The translations under genes were made by a program, and so were the position numbers. From NCBI RefSeq assembly GCF_000516985.1, contig NW_006917096.1, positions 2,155,606-2,219,605 on the forward strand: a stretch of 64,000 nt of DNA, given 5' to 3'. Shown here in pieces: positions 36,628 through 47,990 of this stretch. Each line of letters starts with the position of its first letter. Within the stretch, counting starts at the first letter, position 1. The DNA comes from Pestalotiopsis fici W106-1. Lineage: Eukaryota; Ascomycota; Sordariomycetes; Amphisphaeriales; Sporocadaceae. Below the pieces are notes generated by a model, which had not been told where the DNA came from, searched no databases, and worked only from the letters and a program-made list of their open reading frames with translations.

Positions 36628-38547
36628 ATGGCGACGACTCACGAAAAGGTCGAGCCGTCAGGAGAGTCGTCGACTCCTCCCAGCATCGAAACGACCAACA
36701 AGGAGGCCCTGGTGGAGACATCAGATCTCGGCGCCGTCGAGCGTCGTGGCTTTGACGCACAAGCGACAAAGGCCCTGATTCGCAAGATCGACTGGGTCCT
36801 CATCCCATTCCTTGCGCTGCTCTACCTCCTCAGCTTTCTCGACCGCACCAACATTGGCAATGCCCGCCTCGCCGACCTCGAAGTCTCGCTGGGAATGGAC
36901 CCAAAGAGTCTGCAGTACAACACTGCCCTCAGCGCCTTCTTCCCCTGGTATGTCGCCGCCGAGATTCCCTCCAACCTGGCCATGAAGCGCTTTCGCCCTT
37001 CCGTCTGGATCCCGAGCATCATGGTTGCTTGGGCAATTGTTTGCATCGCTATGGGCCTTGTTCACAATTATGCGGGCTTACTTGCCGCGCGTATGGCTCT
37101 TGGATTCGCCGAGGGCGGTCTTTTCCCTGGTATCACCTACTAGTAAGTCACTCTCGAGTCCCAATGCCTCCGATGACAGCACGCTGATTTTGCGATTCTA
37201 GCATTACCCGTCAGTAATTTTTGCATAATTCTTCATTGTTCGAGTTGTGGTGACTTACTTCCCATTAGTTTGGTACAGGCGCCATGAATGTGGTCTGCGA
37301 ATGGCTATTTTCTTTTCCGCAGCCACTGCCGCCGGCGCGTTTGGTGGTTTGCTTGCTCGTGGTATCGTGGAGATGAAGGGCGTCGCAGGACTTGGCGCCT
37401 GGCAATGGATTTTCATCCTCGAGGGTATCGCTACCTTTATCATTGGTAAGCTCACCTCCGATCATTGACATTGTTTGAGGTTGCAATATGCTGACTGGAG
37501 ATTGAACAGCTGTCACGGCCTATTTCGTCATGCAGGACTATCCTGATACGGCTAAATTTCTGACACCGACTGAGAAAGATGAGGTCATGCGCCGTCTGGA
37601 GGAGGATCGCTCTGCGCTGGCCAATGAGTTTGACATGAAGTACTTCTGGGATGCTCTCAAGGACTGGAAGATTTGGGTGCACAGTGAGTCTAATTGGCAG
37701 CCATACAATGGGCCAAGGAGGGGGAAAAGACGCGCTAACAATCATCAGTGTTTATCACTATTGGTGTTTACACTCCGCTGTACTCCTTTTCCTTGTTCCT
37801 ACCGACGATCATCAAGAGTCTAGGGTTTACCAATGACAAGGTAGGTCTCAAAGTATACATGGAAGCTCGCAACAATAAGCTAACATCGTGTTCAGACTTC
37901 GCAACTCATGACCGTCCCTCCCTATGTCGCTGCTTGTATTTGCTGCATCGGCGCCGGCTGGCTCGCCGACAAGCACGGACAGCGTGGCATCTACATGATC
38001 TTTTTCAACTGTGTCGCCATCTTTGGCTTCATCCTCCTTATTTGCTCAAGCAACAACCACCTCAAGTACGCCGGTACTTTCTTTGCCGCCATGGGTATTT
38101 ACCCCAATGTGCCACAGGGTGTAGCTTGGAATGGCAACAACATTGGCGGTTCGACCAAGCGTGGTGTCGGTATCGGTGAGTCGACTATTTCTTTTTTTGC
38201 AAATGCCGAAATCTCTCGGGAGCTCATTTATTGTCCACATTTGGCTAACAATTTTCTTTTTTCCACTGCAAACAGCAATGCACGTAGGTTTCGGCAATCT
38301 CGGTGGCGCCATCGCTGGTTTCCTGTACCGCTCCAAGGACGCGCCCATGTTTTACCCTGGCCACGGCACGCTGATCGCGACCGAGACCATATCGACCATT
38401 TTGGCCATCATCATGACCATTTACCTGCGCCGAGAAAACGCCCGCCGGAATCGCGAGTTCAAGCCGCCTTCCGAGTACACGTTTGAGGAGATGACCCAGG
38501 AGCGTGAAAAGGGCGACAATGCCACCTTTTTCCGCTACACCATCTAG
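36628..38547 (+). CDS. MFS transporter, anion:cation symporter (Dal5/allantoate permease-like), 505 aa, with an 8-nt microexon
   Basis: There are seven exons: 36628..37142, 37202..37209, 37269..37445, 37510..37683, 37749..37840, 37896..38175 and 38276..38547. The sum is 1518 nt, which closes as 505 codons plus stop. Family features include WVLIPFLALLYLLSFLDRTNIGNARLADL at the first helix, a cytoplasmic loop WYRRHECGLRMA, and the second half starting IGVYTPLYSFSLFLPTIIKSLGF. A hydrophilic C-terminus (YTFEEMTQEREKGDNATFFRYTI) is typical of Dal5/Tna1/Vht1-type carriers, which import organic anions such as allantoate, nicotinate or biotin. The substrate cannot be told from sequence. Exon 2 is only CATTACCC. 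Leaving it out breaks the frame, while including it gives the family motif YYITLWYRRHE. The start at MATTHEKVEPS is the first ATG after a pyrimidine-rich leader. Confidence 0.9.
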
Positions 38548-39021
38548 TTTGATTTGGGACTTGCACTTTGATTTATTCGTCTACTTGGCTAGGTGTTCGC
38601 CATTTGTGAGCTGCCATATTCTTCAATGGGGCTTGGCACCTTTAGCGGGATTATGGAATGCCGGTATGTAGAGACGGGAAGAAGAAAGAGAATGTGACAG
38701 GAGAAGAAAATGGGCAAGCAATGTAAATAGGGAGGGAACCTGAGATATTGTATTCAGCAAAGTATGCTGAGTTAAATAAAACACTGATCATGTGACGCGC
38801 AAAATCCAAGACACCAGGGCCACCTGCCGCACTTACAGATTTTCTTATTCCACGGTGAAGCGCCATTCCGCCTTTTACTCTGGAATCGATAGAAAAAATC
38901 CTCTTGCCACATGATTTGTCACAAATGCCATCTAGTTCAGATCGGGATGTGGTTACGCATCAACTTGTCCGGCCATTTTCTTTCTTTCTTGTTGCATTGT
39001 AAATTACGAATTGAGATGTGA
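38548..39021. other. Intergenic, convergent 3' ends
   Basis: This is 474 bases between convergent genes. No gene or repeat was seen. Confidence 0.55.
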
Positions 39022-41900
39022 TCACTGATCCTGAAGCTTGAAATACACTGCAGACATGAGTGCGACAAGTATCGCAATCAAGTACTGCCCAACTCCAAAA
39101 GCCTGCTCTTGGGTCTTTGCAATGCCCAGAATCAAGCACGAAATCACAAAAGTAATCAGGAGCCCGGCGGCGAGAAAGAAGCCTAGAACAGCATGATTCG
39201 GCCCATCTAGAATGTGTACACCCCATCCAAAGGCAAGGTCTGGATCTGAGCTAGCTTCAGATGCCTGCGCAGCAAGCATACTCTCGTTGAGTTTCTTGGG
39301 CAGTCGCTTGAGCCAAGTATCGTTGGCATGGTCTCCCCACACATTCCACCTCGCTCGGTGCAGAAAATGTATAAATACGTGAGGGGGCATCATCAGTTTG
39401 GGCGTGTGGTAGTGGTATCGCCGGCGTTGGAGCTCCTCATCTGGGGGATATTCTGCAGGCTTTTCATGAATGCCGGCGCTGTACTGTGTGGTCTTTACGG
39501 TACTGATTGAGAACTAGCCCAGATGTCAGCAAGGTTCAGTGGTGGTCATGATGCAATGCTCACCAAGACAAAATGCACATTGCAGGGCCGAAGAAACAAA
39601 CGCCTGAGACCAACCCCGCGGTTGCGATTGTATATATCCCAGATCTTCTCAAACAGCTCGCCATCCGTTGCAGTTTGGGTTATGTCAATTTCGAAATGAC
39701 CAACAGCGGAGTTGCCGATATCGGTACAGACTTCAAAATAGATTGATTCGCCCCGGTCGACGGTAACTTTAGTCAAGCCTACTGGGTGCTGGTTGGACGT
39801 GGTCAAGTTGCTCGCCTCAGAAACCAATTCGGAAAGATTCCCAGATTCTCGTCTAGGGAAAGAGGAAGCATCTGAGCTGCCTGCTGTTTTGTTTAGATTT
39901 GAAGTGGTACTAGCTTGATCAGCCTTCTCATGACTGGGTGCTTGTTGTTCGCCGTGGTGCTCAGAAATATGTCCCATTGATCCTTTCCCGGCAGATCCAG
40001 ATTTTGAATGGTTGGAGGCCGGAGAGAAGTTATTGAGCAAATCTTCTTTCAGCTGCGCCAAGGCGTGGGAGTCATCAACGGGAAAGTCCCCCCAAAGTAC
40101 AGTATTGCAGCTCTGCGAGATATCAATATCACGGGCTAAACAGCATGGTACTATAATTGGTCAACCTACACAACGCCAGCGAACTCTCTCGTATCCGACT
40201 GGGTGACGAGCTACAAATAGATCCATCAGATCATGGAAAGAGAAAAGAACGCCCCAGAAGTCGAGAATACTCCAAATTAGAGACCGAAGACTCTCTGCTC
40301 TGCTCCTTGGGCCAGGGTTCGGATCAATCACTGAGCCATCTGGTGTCGACTTCTCGACATTGTCTGAAGTGCTTGGCATCAAGTGATCCACTGGAAGCAT
40401 AACATTGTGCACCACGGGTTTGTTGAAATCTATCGTCTCTTGGCTTTGCGGCGTTGGACTAGCTGTGGGTTTTGTATCAGAATCCGGACGTCTCTTGAGG
40501 TTAGTCCAGTTTTCAAATGCTCGAAGTAGAGTTTCGAAAGCATTGCTCGAGAGGAGGAAATCCTGGACAGCTTCGATATGAGGAAAAGTGTCATCGGTGA
40601 TGAGGCCGTCGTCTGATCCATCACTATCTGAGTCGTTATCGTCAGCCGGAGGTGGAGGCGGCGCCTTCTCCATGTCCCCCTCCCCAACAGTGGAAAGCCA
40701 CTTTTCCAAGTTCGGCTTCTCTTCTGCTGTCGTTTCTCTCTCTCTTACTTCATCAAAGCCAGTGATCGACCATCTTATTTCATCAGCGATCCGTCCGGCA
40801 ACTTCTCGAACAAATCTAGCAGCTTGATGTTGTAGCGGATTGCGTGCCTCTTCGTCTAAATGGTTCCCGTAGTTCTTGAGAAACCCACGAATGTGCGCAC
40901 GGCTCTTTCCCGCGGCAACATTGTTGATCGCAGCAGTACATAGAGACTTGAACTCATCGTGACCGAGGAAGACGCGCGTTATTTCTCTGATTCCGCTCAC
41001 ACGGACGGGATTTAGTTCAACTGAAGATTTCGAGGACATTGAGGCATCGGTGTCTGAGAATATGCTTTCCACATCCTCGGGTTCGGAGTTGTCTTCTTCT
41101 TCTTCCTCCTCCTCCTCCTTTATGTCTCTCTCTGGATCTTTGCGAGCAACGAGATCCAGAGAGAGAGTTTTAGGCCTTGGCCAGTCAAATTCCTCATATA
41201 GTATCTTCCGGAGGCGTGCCAGAGCGTTTTCCGCCCCCTCCCCGTACATTGGTACCATGGTAATATCAAATATTCCCAGCAAAGAGTATGCTTGATCCTC
41301 CGGGCGTGTCGTATCTCGACCTCTTGTCCACATAATCAGCTCATTGACTGGAAAATCCGAAGGTGAACGTCCTTGGAGTACACTGAGTGGAATGCCTGTA
41401 ATTTCGTGAATTACTTCTTTGAGTGCCTCCTTGCTACCTAGGGACTTCCAGTCGTGCAAGAAGAACTCGACGATTCTGGGAGCGATGAGTTCTTGCAAGG
41501 TCCAACGCCGAGTGAACCACCTAGCTTTTCGAAATTGAGTGTCAATATCGGCGCCATGAAAGTACACTACATCTTCGAGATACACATAACATTTCTGTGC
41601 ATTCCGGTACCATCTGAACATGGAGTTTATCGCCTCTGCCACCTCGGCTGAGCTGGTTTTGTCGATACAGCAGGTATCGACCCAGAAGAAGTCAAGACCA
41701 TCCAGCTTAGCCTGCTTTCCGAAAGACAGTATCTTCTGGTATCCCTTCTTATCTTGCGATTGCTTCTGTATCAAATCTTGGAACGTATATTCTTCTTCCG
41801 GAGGCCCCCAGGTGTGCGAAAAGATAGCATAACGGGGTGGGTCATGATTGAACTGGTACTCATTGAGTTCGTCCTGTGCTCCAAGTCGCAGGAGGCGCAT
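39022..41900 (-). CDS. HET-domain protein with C-terminal membrane segment, 923 aa
   Basis: There are three exons on the minus strand: 41900..40170 (577 codons), 40112..39564 (183) and 39513..39022 (163 plus stop). Introns are 40169..40113 (57 nt, GTAGGT..CGCAG) and 39563..39514 (50 nt). The start MRLLRLGAQDELNE is the usual HET-protein start. The three HET blocks are present: YAIFSHTWG, then GYQKI..FFWVDTCCIDKTSSAE, then ARWFTRRWTLQELIAP and GIPLSVL. The region after it holds a poly-Glu/acidic stretch (near residues 270-300), a helical domain, and a module RVRWRCSCN...LWGDF. It ends in a conserved tail: ARWNVWGDHANDTWLKRLPK, GWGVHILDGPNHA, and two hydrophobic helices (VLGFFLAAGLLITFVISCLI and YLIAILVALMSAVYF). 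HET domains mediate vegetative incompatibility cell death in fungi. The tail suggests membrane anchoring. It is divergent from the F-box gene. Confidence 0.87.
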
Positions 41901-42813
41901 GCTCGGGGAGCTTAGACTCAGCAAGTGTTGAGCACGTATACCGACTTTTGGCAAGTTGGAGGACGCCTCTGTGCTTTCAGAGGGGGCGAGATGAAGAGTC
42001 GTGGCTGTTTGCTTCGTTCTGATGAGCCGTGTTGCTTCAATACTTCTCGGTAGTTTTGTACATAATTATTGATGCTCATGTTGCCGATCAGGACGCGTGC
42101 GGCTGAGTTGCGAGGATTGTTGCACAAGACCCCGCACGACATCATCCAATGACGAACCCAACATCTTGCTGGAAGATATGAAGGCTTTGACCATCAGTCA
42201 TTGCATAAAGAACTACGTATGAAGTGATTGTATCTGTGTCAGCGATTCAAGCGTTCTTGGGCCCTTTGATTCTTACCTAGGTTTTGGTATGTACTATAGC
42301 TTCCCAGCACTTTCTTTACTACTACTGCACTGTTGGTGATGGATAGTAGGACTTAAGGCCCCGCTACAGCGCACTGACAGTGGGGTACTCCCCAGTAGTA
42401 TACTACTATGTAGGTACTCGTTTCACCTGATTCCGTACCCCAAGCTTTCTATTATTGTCCGAAATTATAGACCAGGAGTAGCAATGGGGATAAGAATGCA
42501 TTTGGTTATAGTGCAGAGAAATGAATTTAGAGTCCTGATCCCATCTATAAGCGTATAGCTGCACGCCATGTTAAGTCAACCTCCCCAGCATTCATCGCCA
42601 GAATTTCTTTCATAACATGAAGGAGTAGATCCTTGCGTTCCAGGCTTGGTTCTCGGTCCCGAAGAGGGGTGGGTTCAGTTGCTGCCTAGCTACCTCCCTA
42701 GATATCTTCTCTCAATCGGCGCAACACAACGTCGCGATCACCCCTCCTCCATACACAAGCTCTTCTGACATCCTCAAGGAGGCCAGCCGGTCAAAGCTGT
42801 TGACCAATTGTCC
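41901..42813. other. Shared upstream region of the divergent HET and F-box genes
   Basis: This 0.9-kb stretch includes a perfect 14-bp palindrome (AGTAGTATACTACT at 42394-42407) and nearby GTACT/AGTAC-rich sequence. There is no clear TATA and no further coding sequence. Confidence 0.5.
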
Positions 42814-44649
42814 ATGATGCTCTCTGCTTTTTCAGAACAACCTGGCTTGGGTCCGGCGACTCGGGAATCAACCGATGCATCTATCCACCAGCGTCTGACC
42901 ATCGAGCTTCACCTTTTGATCATTGAACACTTGGAACGCGATGATTTTGCCGCGTACCTTCGTGTCTGTCGTGCATGGCGTCACGCCGGTCTCAGCGACG
43001 ATGTTTGGCCACGGTTCGCAGATGCATGCCTGCCTGGATTGAAGGAGCGCATTCGACTCGAATCAGAGAATGACCAGTCCATCATTCAAAGTGATCTTTT
43101 CAGGCGCTCCTTGATGCTCATATGTCGTCGGAGTCATGGCAAGTTTACGACTGTATTTGAAAACAATCTGAGACTCGACACGGAGGACTACTTTCAACTC
43201 GACACCAGTTTATCAGTCCTCGAAGGTGGCGTCCATTCCTACGACGACTATCTGGATGCTGACTTTACCAAGAAATTGGCGCGGCATATAGAAGTCAACG
43301 AACTGATGGGAGAAGAGACAGATTTGGAAAGTACTAAGCGGTTGCTGTGGTATTCTCACGGTCGCATTGCGTGGACCTCAACCGTGCCACGCCGACCACT
43401 TCTAATTGTGATCGATGAGCTACGCACAAGAATACGAAAGGCTTATTCATTCCCAGGCCATACCACTTCCGATGTAGTTTATGAGACGGCACTGGGGGAT
43501 CAATTGTTCGTCATGACAAGTGGTCACAAGATGTGCATTTGGCATATGGAGCGAGATACTTGTACATCCGTTACGCTCCCACTACCGTTGACACGATGCT
43601 CCACCGAAGGGGAGAGGGTCCTTGCTGTCACGACCAATGCCGAAGTGTACATGTGGATGGCAGAGTCCGGTATGCAGAAGATAGACATGTCCAGTGTCAC
43701 TGGTTACAAACATGGCTATCTAGAGAAGTGCTATTTCGGCTACTTTGGACCTGGCGACCTCGGCCCGCCGTTGCAGGCCTCGCTTTGTTTATCTCCGCTT
43801 GGCCATTTTGCTGAGTTTGGCGCTCGCCCGCGCTTGAGCTACATCGATAGCTTCGATTTCATCATGCATCCCTACAAAGCAAATACTATCTTCATGGCGG
43901 CCTTTCACGATAAGGCTTTGGTTGTATACGAGTTCAATGACGGGTCATGGAAAGCCCATCACGCTCCCAAAACTATCAAGGTGTCTCATGCATACTTGCG
44001 TCACATATTGCTTCGGAAGACCAGTTCTCATGGCGATTATGTACTTTGTGAAATATCATTAAGAGCATCATGGAGCAATGAGCAGAAAGCCAGACAATTG
44101 GGCATATGCTGTCCAAAGTCAGGCGGCGATGTAGAGATCTCTATATCTTTCAATATTTACACAAAGGCGTTCAGCATCGCTCGTCATCACTTCCGTGGCC
44201 ACTATCTCCCAACATCGTCGAAAATGCTGAACAAGGCGTACAGTATTTGGAACCAGCAACTAGTTCACATCTCTTCCTTTCCCCATAGCTTCGACATCCT
44301 AGCCATTGGTGAATGCCAACAAGACTCGGATTTCCAACACAACAGGAGGCAAGTTAAGGTGCGGAACGATCTTTCTCTTTCTTCATCGGTATCGAAATCG
44401 CTGATTGTACTGCATGATTTCAAGGAATCGGGCCAGGATTCGCACCAACAGGACATCGAATTTTACCTAGACAGATCTGGAGTAAGCTCGGCGAAGCATT
44501 TCTGGCAGGGTGAGAAATTGCCGAAAGACAAATCTGGCGTGATGAAAAGCGCATGCCAAAAGACGTACGTACTCGGGGACGATGAGTATTTGATTTTGAC
44601 GAGAGGAGACGGCGTGTATACGGTACATGGTTTTGATAAAGGATTTTGA
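42814..44649 (+). CDS. F-box protein, 611 aa
   Basis: This is a single exon. I start at the ATG at 42814. Residues 27-70 fit an F-box: LTIELHLLIIEHLERDDFAAYLRVCRAWRHAG, with the usual Leu-Pro position replaced. F-box proteins recruit substrates to SCF ubiquitin ligases through Skp1. Downstream there is no clear LRR. The segment from about 200 to 380 has beta-strand-like pieces (QLFVMTSGHKMCIWHMERD; VLAVTTNAEVYMWMAESG) that read like degenerate WD40/propeller blades, common in fungal F-box proteins. The C-terminal third has similar strand patterns (DDEYLILTRGDGVYTVHGFD). There is no signal peptide or membrane helix. The substrate is unknown. The neighbouring HET gene is divergent, but I have no evidence for a functional link. 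Confidence 0.78.
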   Translation: MMLSAFSEQPGLGPATRESTDASIHQRLTIELHLLIIEHLERDDFAAYLRVCRAWRHAGLSDDVWPRFADACLPGLKERIRLESENDQSIIQSDLFRRSLMLICRRSHGKFTTVFENNLRLDTEDYFQLDTSLSVLEGGVHSYDDYLDADFTKKLARHIEVNELMGEETDLESTKRLLWYSHGRIAWTSTVPRRPLLIVIDELRTRIRKAYSFPGHTTSDVVYETALGDQLFVMTSGHKMCIWHMERDTCTSVTLPLPLTRCSTEGERVLAVTTNAEVYMWMAESGMQKIDMSSVTGYKHGYLEKCYFGYFGPGDLGPPLQASLCLSPLGHFAEFGARPRLSYIDSFDFIMHPYKANTIFMAAFHDKALVVYEFNDGSWKAHHAPKTIKVSHAYLRHILLRKTSSHGDYVLCEISLRASWSNEQKARQLGICCPKSGGDVEISISFNIYTKAFSIARHHFRGHYLPTSSKMLNKAYSIWNQQLVHISSFPHSFDILAIGECQQDSDFQHNRRQVKVRNDLSLSSSVSKSLIVLHDFKESGQDSHQQDIEFYLDRSGVSSAKHFWQGEKLPKDKSGVMKSACQKTYVLGDDEYLILTRGDGVYTVHGFDKGF

Positions 44650-45275
44650 GGTCTTAAGGAGGGATCCAATGGGATACAGCATCACTCCAAGGGCCATGAC
44701 AGCACTGGACTTTTGACCAAACACGGACATACGTTGGAAATGGCTCAAATTGCTACCGGCTTCTCAAGCCGTTCTTTCTTTAGTGGATAGGTAGCCTCAA
44801 GTCAAATGGCCTTGACTGTCTATTCCAACACATCTTCGCTCAAGTGGCGGGGTGACACCAATAATGACCCAGGTATGCGGGCCATGCAGTGAGGAGAGAC
44901 CAACGTTGCAATTCAAACAGCCAGCTTCCGGGCCTTGAGTGGTTTTAGTAACCAAAAGTGTCAAAAGGTATGTTCAATATTCGTTAGATTGACCAGCAAT
45001 ACTGCCTTAGAAGGGACGGGGGAAGGCTCCCACTATATACAGCCACAGTGTGGGTCGCACCCAGCCACCTTATGTCAACAAAAAGATCACAGCGAACAGC
45101 AACATGCATTTTTCAGTTGCACTTGAGTGGGCCACCTGAGAGTATCTCATCCAGTAATGAAGCTGATTAGATGGCCAGTAATGATACAAGCATCGATGAC
45201 CTCCAAAATCTTCGCACAGATCTATCATAGTCTGTTGTAAGAGTTCAAGGCGCATCGGATAATTCTAATGACCTC
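44650..45275. other. Intergenic, convergent 3' ends
   Basis: This is 626 bases between convergent genes. No supportable feature was seen. Confidence 0.55.
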
Positions 45276-47751
45276 TTACGCCTGCTTCTTGTCTTGAGAT
45301 ACATGATTCTCCTTTTTTGCCAGGCTCGCGATCACGCCCTCACGCCAGTGCCAGAGCCCCGTCAGTGCTGCTCCCGGACCAACCAATACTTGCCCGCAGA
45401 CAACACCGGCGGCGGCCTTCAAAGCCCTCGCGGTGGAAATGTAGCCCTGGGACCGAAGACTCCAGAGAGAGTGTAGGCCGTGTAACAGATAAGCTGCAGA
45501 TGTCAGACCTGCACCAGATTTGAGTAGACCTGAACCTGAGATCATATTATAGCTTCCCTGTGACAAAGTTAGCAAAAATGTGTGAAGTGAGAGCAGCCAT
45601 AGCATCACACACCTGACGGAATGACAAAACGAGCGATGTAATATGTATGACAGACTGGACTGCAAAGGCCATCTTGTATGTTGACTTGATATATGGCACG
45701 TCGCTGTCATTGTAACGTTTCTTGACATGTTCCTCGCCAGAAGTCGAAGTAGTTTTACCGTCACCCTTGTGAAGACGCCGCTGTTTGTTAATGTAGCCAA
45801 GCACAAAGGTCGTCGTAGAGAACAGCGCCGGTAAAAGCTGGCCCAGCCACGCATTGTGGCTGCTTGAAGGCAAGCTCAACAAGACGGCACTTGGGGCAAG
45901 ATAGCCCGCGATCAATGATGGGAACAACACCTCTGCGACATCGACGCTCAAACAACGATCGGCTGGATCCTGGTGAACCTCGAGGGCGCTGAGTGTAGTG
46001 TACGCGGGTGCGACTCGAGTGATACTCTGGGCTGCCAGACTGAATGTGGCTAGACTCGGGAGTGCCAGCAAGCTGCCTTGATTGCCTGCCCGGTGACCCT
46101 CAATAGTATAAATGAGGGCCGGAGAAATGAGCATTGCCAGAGAATAGAGCAGACTCTGAGTCGCGTTGAAGGACGGCTGGCTGATCATCCGACTCAGCCA
46201 AACACGTCCGCTCTGGGAATGTGCTGCGTTGAACAGCAGTCCTACTCCCGCCCCCAGCAAGCCACGGCCAACCCATTGTGTCGCGGCACCAAAGGATTTG
46301 GCTGGAAGCTCAACGTCGTACGGAACCATGTGAGGGCGTGGTTCTACTTGAGAATGTCTCAGTCGGATGCCGCCCTTGATCCTCGCGGACAGCATACGCA
46401 TGCTGTTATCCTCGCCTGATAGCGGCGTAGCCACTCGCCATATGAAGTCGGAAAGAAGAGGGTTCTCGTATGCAAAAAGCGCTTGCATTTGGTGGGAAGT
46501 TGAAACTGTAAATTTCGCGCGCTCGAACCGTGCATCCTGAACTCGCTTGAACATGGCGCTGATTTCAGCAGTTGTCATGTTGCTTAGGCCAGCCTGGCGT
46601 TGTGCTTTCAGATCAAGCAGTTCGTTCAGAAGTTCAGCCGCGGTTTCGATGGCACCGTTACCGCCCATGCCGCCAATAGGGTTTGGCTTTCACAAGGCGT
46701 GTTAGCAATGCAACAGTCTGCTGGGAACAAAATAATTACCTTGTGTGCCGAATCGCCAACTAGCAGGATGCGGTCAAGAAACCACTTGTCAAAGACGACT
46801 TCATGTAGTGGTGTCAATGCTGAAGTCTCGCGTTTCGCATATACTTGCCCAAGCGTCAAGTCCTCCGTGATTGGGAGGTTTCCATGCTCTTTCATGAACT
46901 CGGCTTCGTCTTCTCGCGAGTATTTGGGGATATCTTTGCCGTACAAGGGTTCTGGAAACCGGACAAATAAGAACCAGTAACAGCGATTCTCGGGACCAGA
47001 GGCCACGAGAAAGGACTTTCCTCGGCCAAGAGTAAAGCACTGCTCGCCTGTAGGCCAGCCCTCCACGTCCTTGGCTATACCAAAACTGCATTTGTAGTAG
47101 CAAGGAACCTTGTCTTCTTCGTCAGCCTTGAAGTAGCCGGGTCTTGTGGCAGCAGCAATGCGGCGCATCTCCCGTCTGACAGAGCTGTGAATACCGTCCG
47201 CCCCTATCACAATATCACCAGTAAAAGTCTGGCCGCTCGCTGTGAGAACCTCGACACCAGTCTCGGTGGTCTTGATGGTCTTGACCCGCTGGTTGACAAG
47301 GATCCTATCTTTTTGTTCAACACAGTCGTAAAGAACCTTGAGGAGCCACTGTCTATCAAAGAATAGCATTGGGTAGCCATGCCTGCAATCAACCGTCAGT
47401 CGAGGGACCCGGATTCTGAGACAGGCGTTGCGTGTTTAATCACCTCTTTTCCAAGTGATCCACCATATAACTGGTGGTAGACAGGGATTTGCCATTGCTC
47501 GCGCGAATGTGTGACTTCTCGGTTTGGCCCTCTTGGGCGACAGCTTTGACAGCATCATAACAGCCAATTTGATCCAGTATGAGTAGTCCATTTGGGAAGA
47601 GGCCAATGCTAGCTCCGACGGGAGGGCTGATATCACCGTGAGACTCGAGAAGCACGTAGTCGATGTCGAACTTTTGCAGCATATTGGCCAGGGTAAGACC
47701 TGCGACGCCCCCACCAGCTATGACGACTCGAAAAGGCTTCTTGGACGACAT
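45276..47751 (-). CDS. FAD-dependent monooxygenase (PaxM/salicylate-hydroxylase-like) fused to a polytopic membrane domain, 768 aa
   Basis: There are four exons on the minus strand: 47751..47444, 47382..46740, 46686..45613 and 45557..45276. Introns of 61, 53 and 55 nt are all GT..AG, and the total closes as 768 codons plus stop. The N-terminal 440 residues are a group A flavoprotein monooxygenase. FAD is bound by GGGVAGLTLANML (near residue 13), the dual FAD/NAD(P)H motif is VIGADGIHSSVR, and the second FAD motif is LLVGDSAHKPNPIGGMGGN, which spans the second junction. From about 445 on, the sequence becomes hydrophobic with six or more probable helices (SLLYSLAMLISPALIYTI; LFPSLIAGYLAPSAVLLSL; LPALFSTTTFVLGYI; MAFAVQSVIHITSLVL; ...). 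Related enzymes epoxidise or hydroxylate prenylated aromatics in meroterpenoid and indole-diterpene pathways. No backbone synthase is nearby, so the substrate is unknown. Confidence 0.86.
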
Positions 47752-47870
47752 TGCACTGAATATAAATGGGGTCTAGTTTTTATTGTTGTGTTTGTGTCGG
47801 TCTTGCTGTTGCTGAAATCAAGAGTTGCCATGAGTTGGCCAGCACATAATGACAAGGTCGCGCCGATCTC

Positions 47871-47880
47871 ATATATATAA
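47871..47880 (-). promoter_or_regulatory. TATA-box candidate for the FAD monooxygenase gene
   Basis: On the minus strand the sequence reads TTATATATAT, about 120 nt upstream of the ATG at 47751. Confidence 0.45.
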
Positions 47881-47963
47881 CTGCAATTCATACTGGCAAC
47901 CTGTTGTCTGCTTCGTGCATGGGCTATGCGATCGCGGCCGGGATTCGAGACTCTGGCTTCTCT

Positions 47964-47990
47964 TCAACCCCGATTGGTAATCGGGGTTGA
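47964..47990. promoter_or_regulatory. 27-bp perfect palindrome, possible Zn2Cys6-type operator
   Basis: TCAACCCCGATT and its exact complement AATCGGGGTTGA are separated by GGT, giving 12-bp arms with no mismatch. It contains an inverted CCG...CGG pair nine bases apart, the half-site type read by fungal binuclear zinc-cluster regulators. It lies about 85 nt upstream of the TATA candidate of the monooxygenase gene. Regulator identity is inference. Confidence 0.5.

Noticed and set aside
41901..41954. Upstream extension of the HET protein start (18 extra codons)
   Set aside because: The canonical HET start MRLL begins at 41900. The extension has no conservation-like features and begins without a better context.
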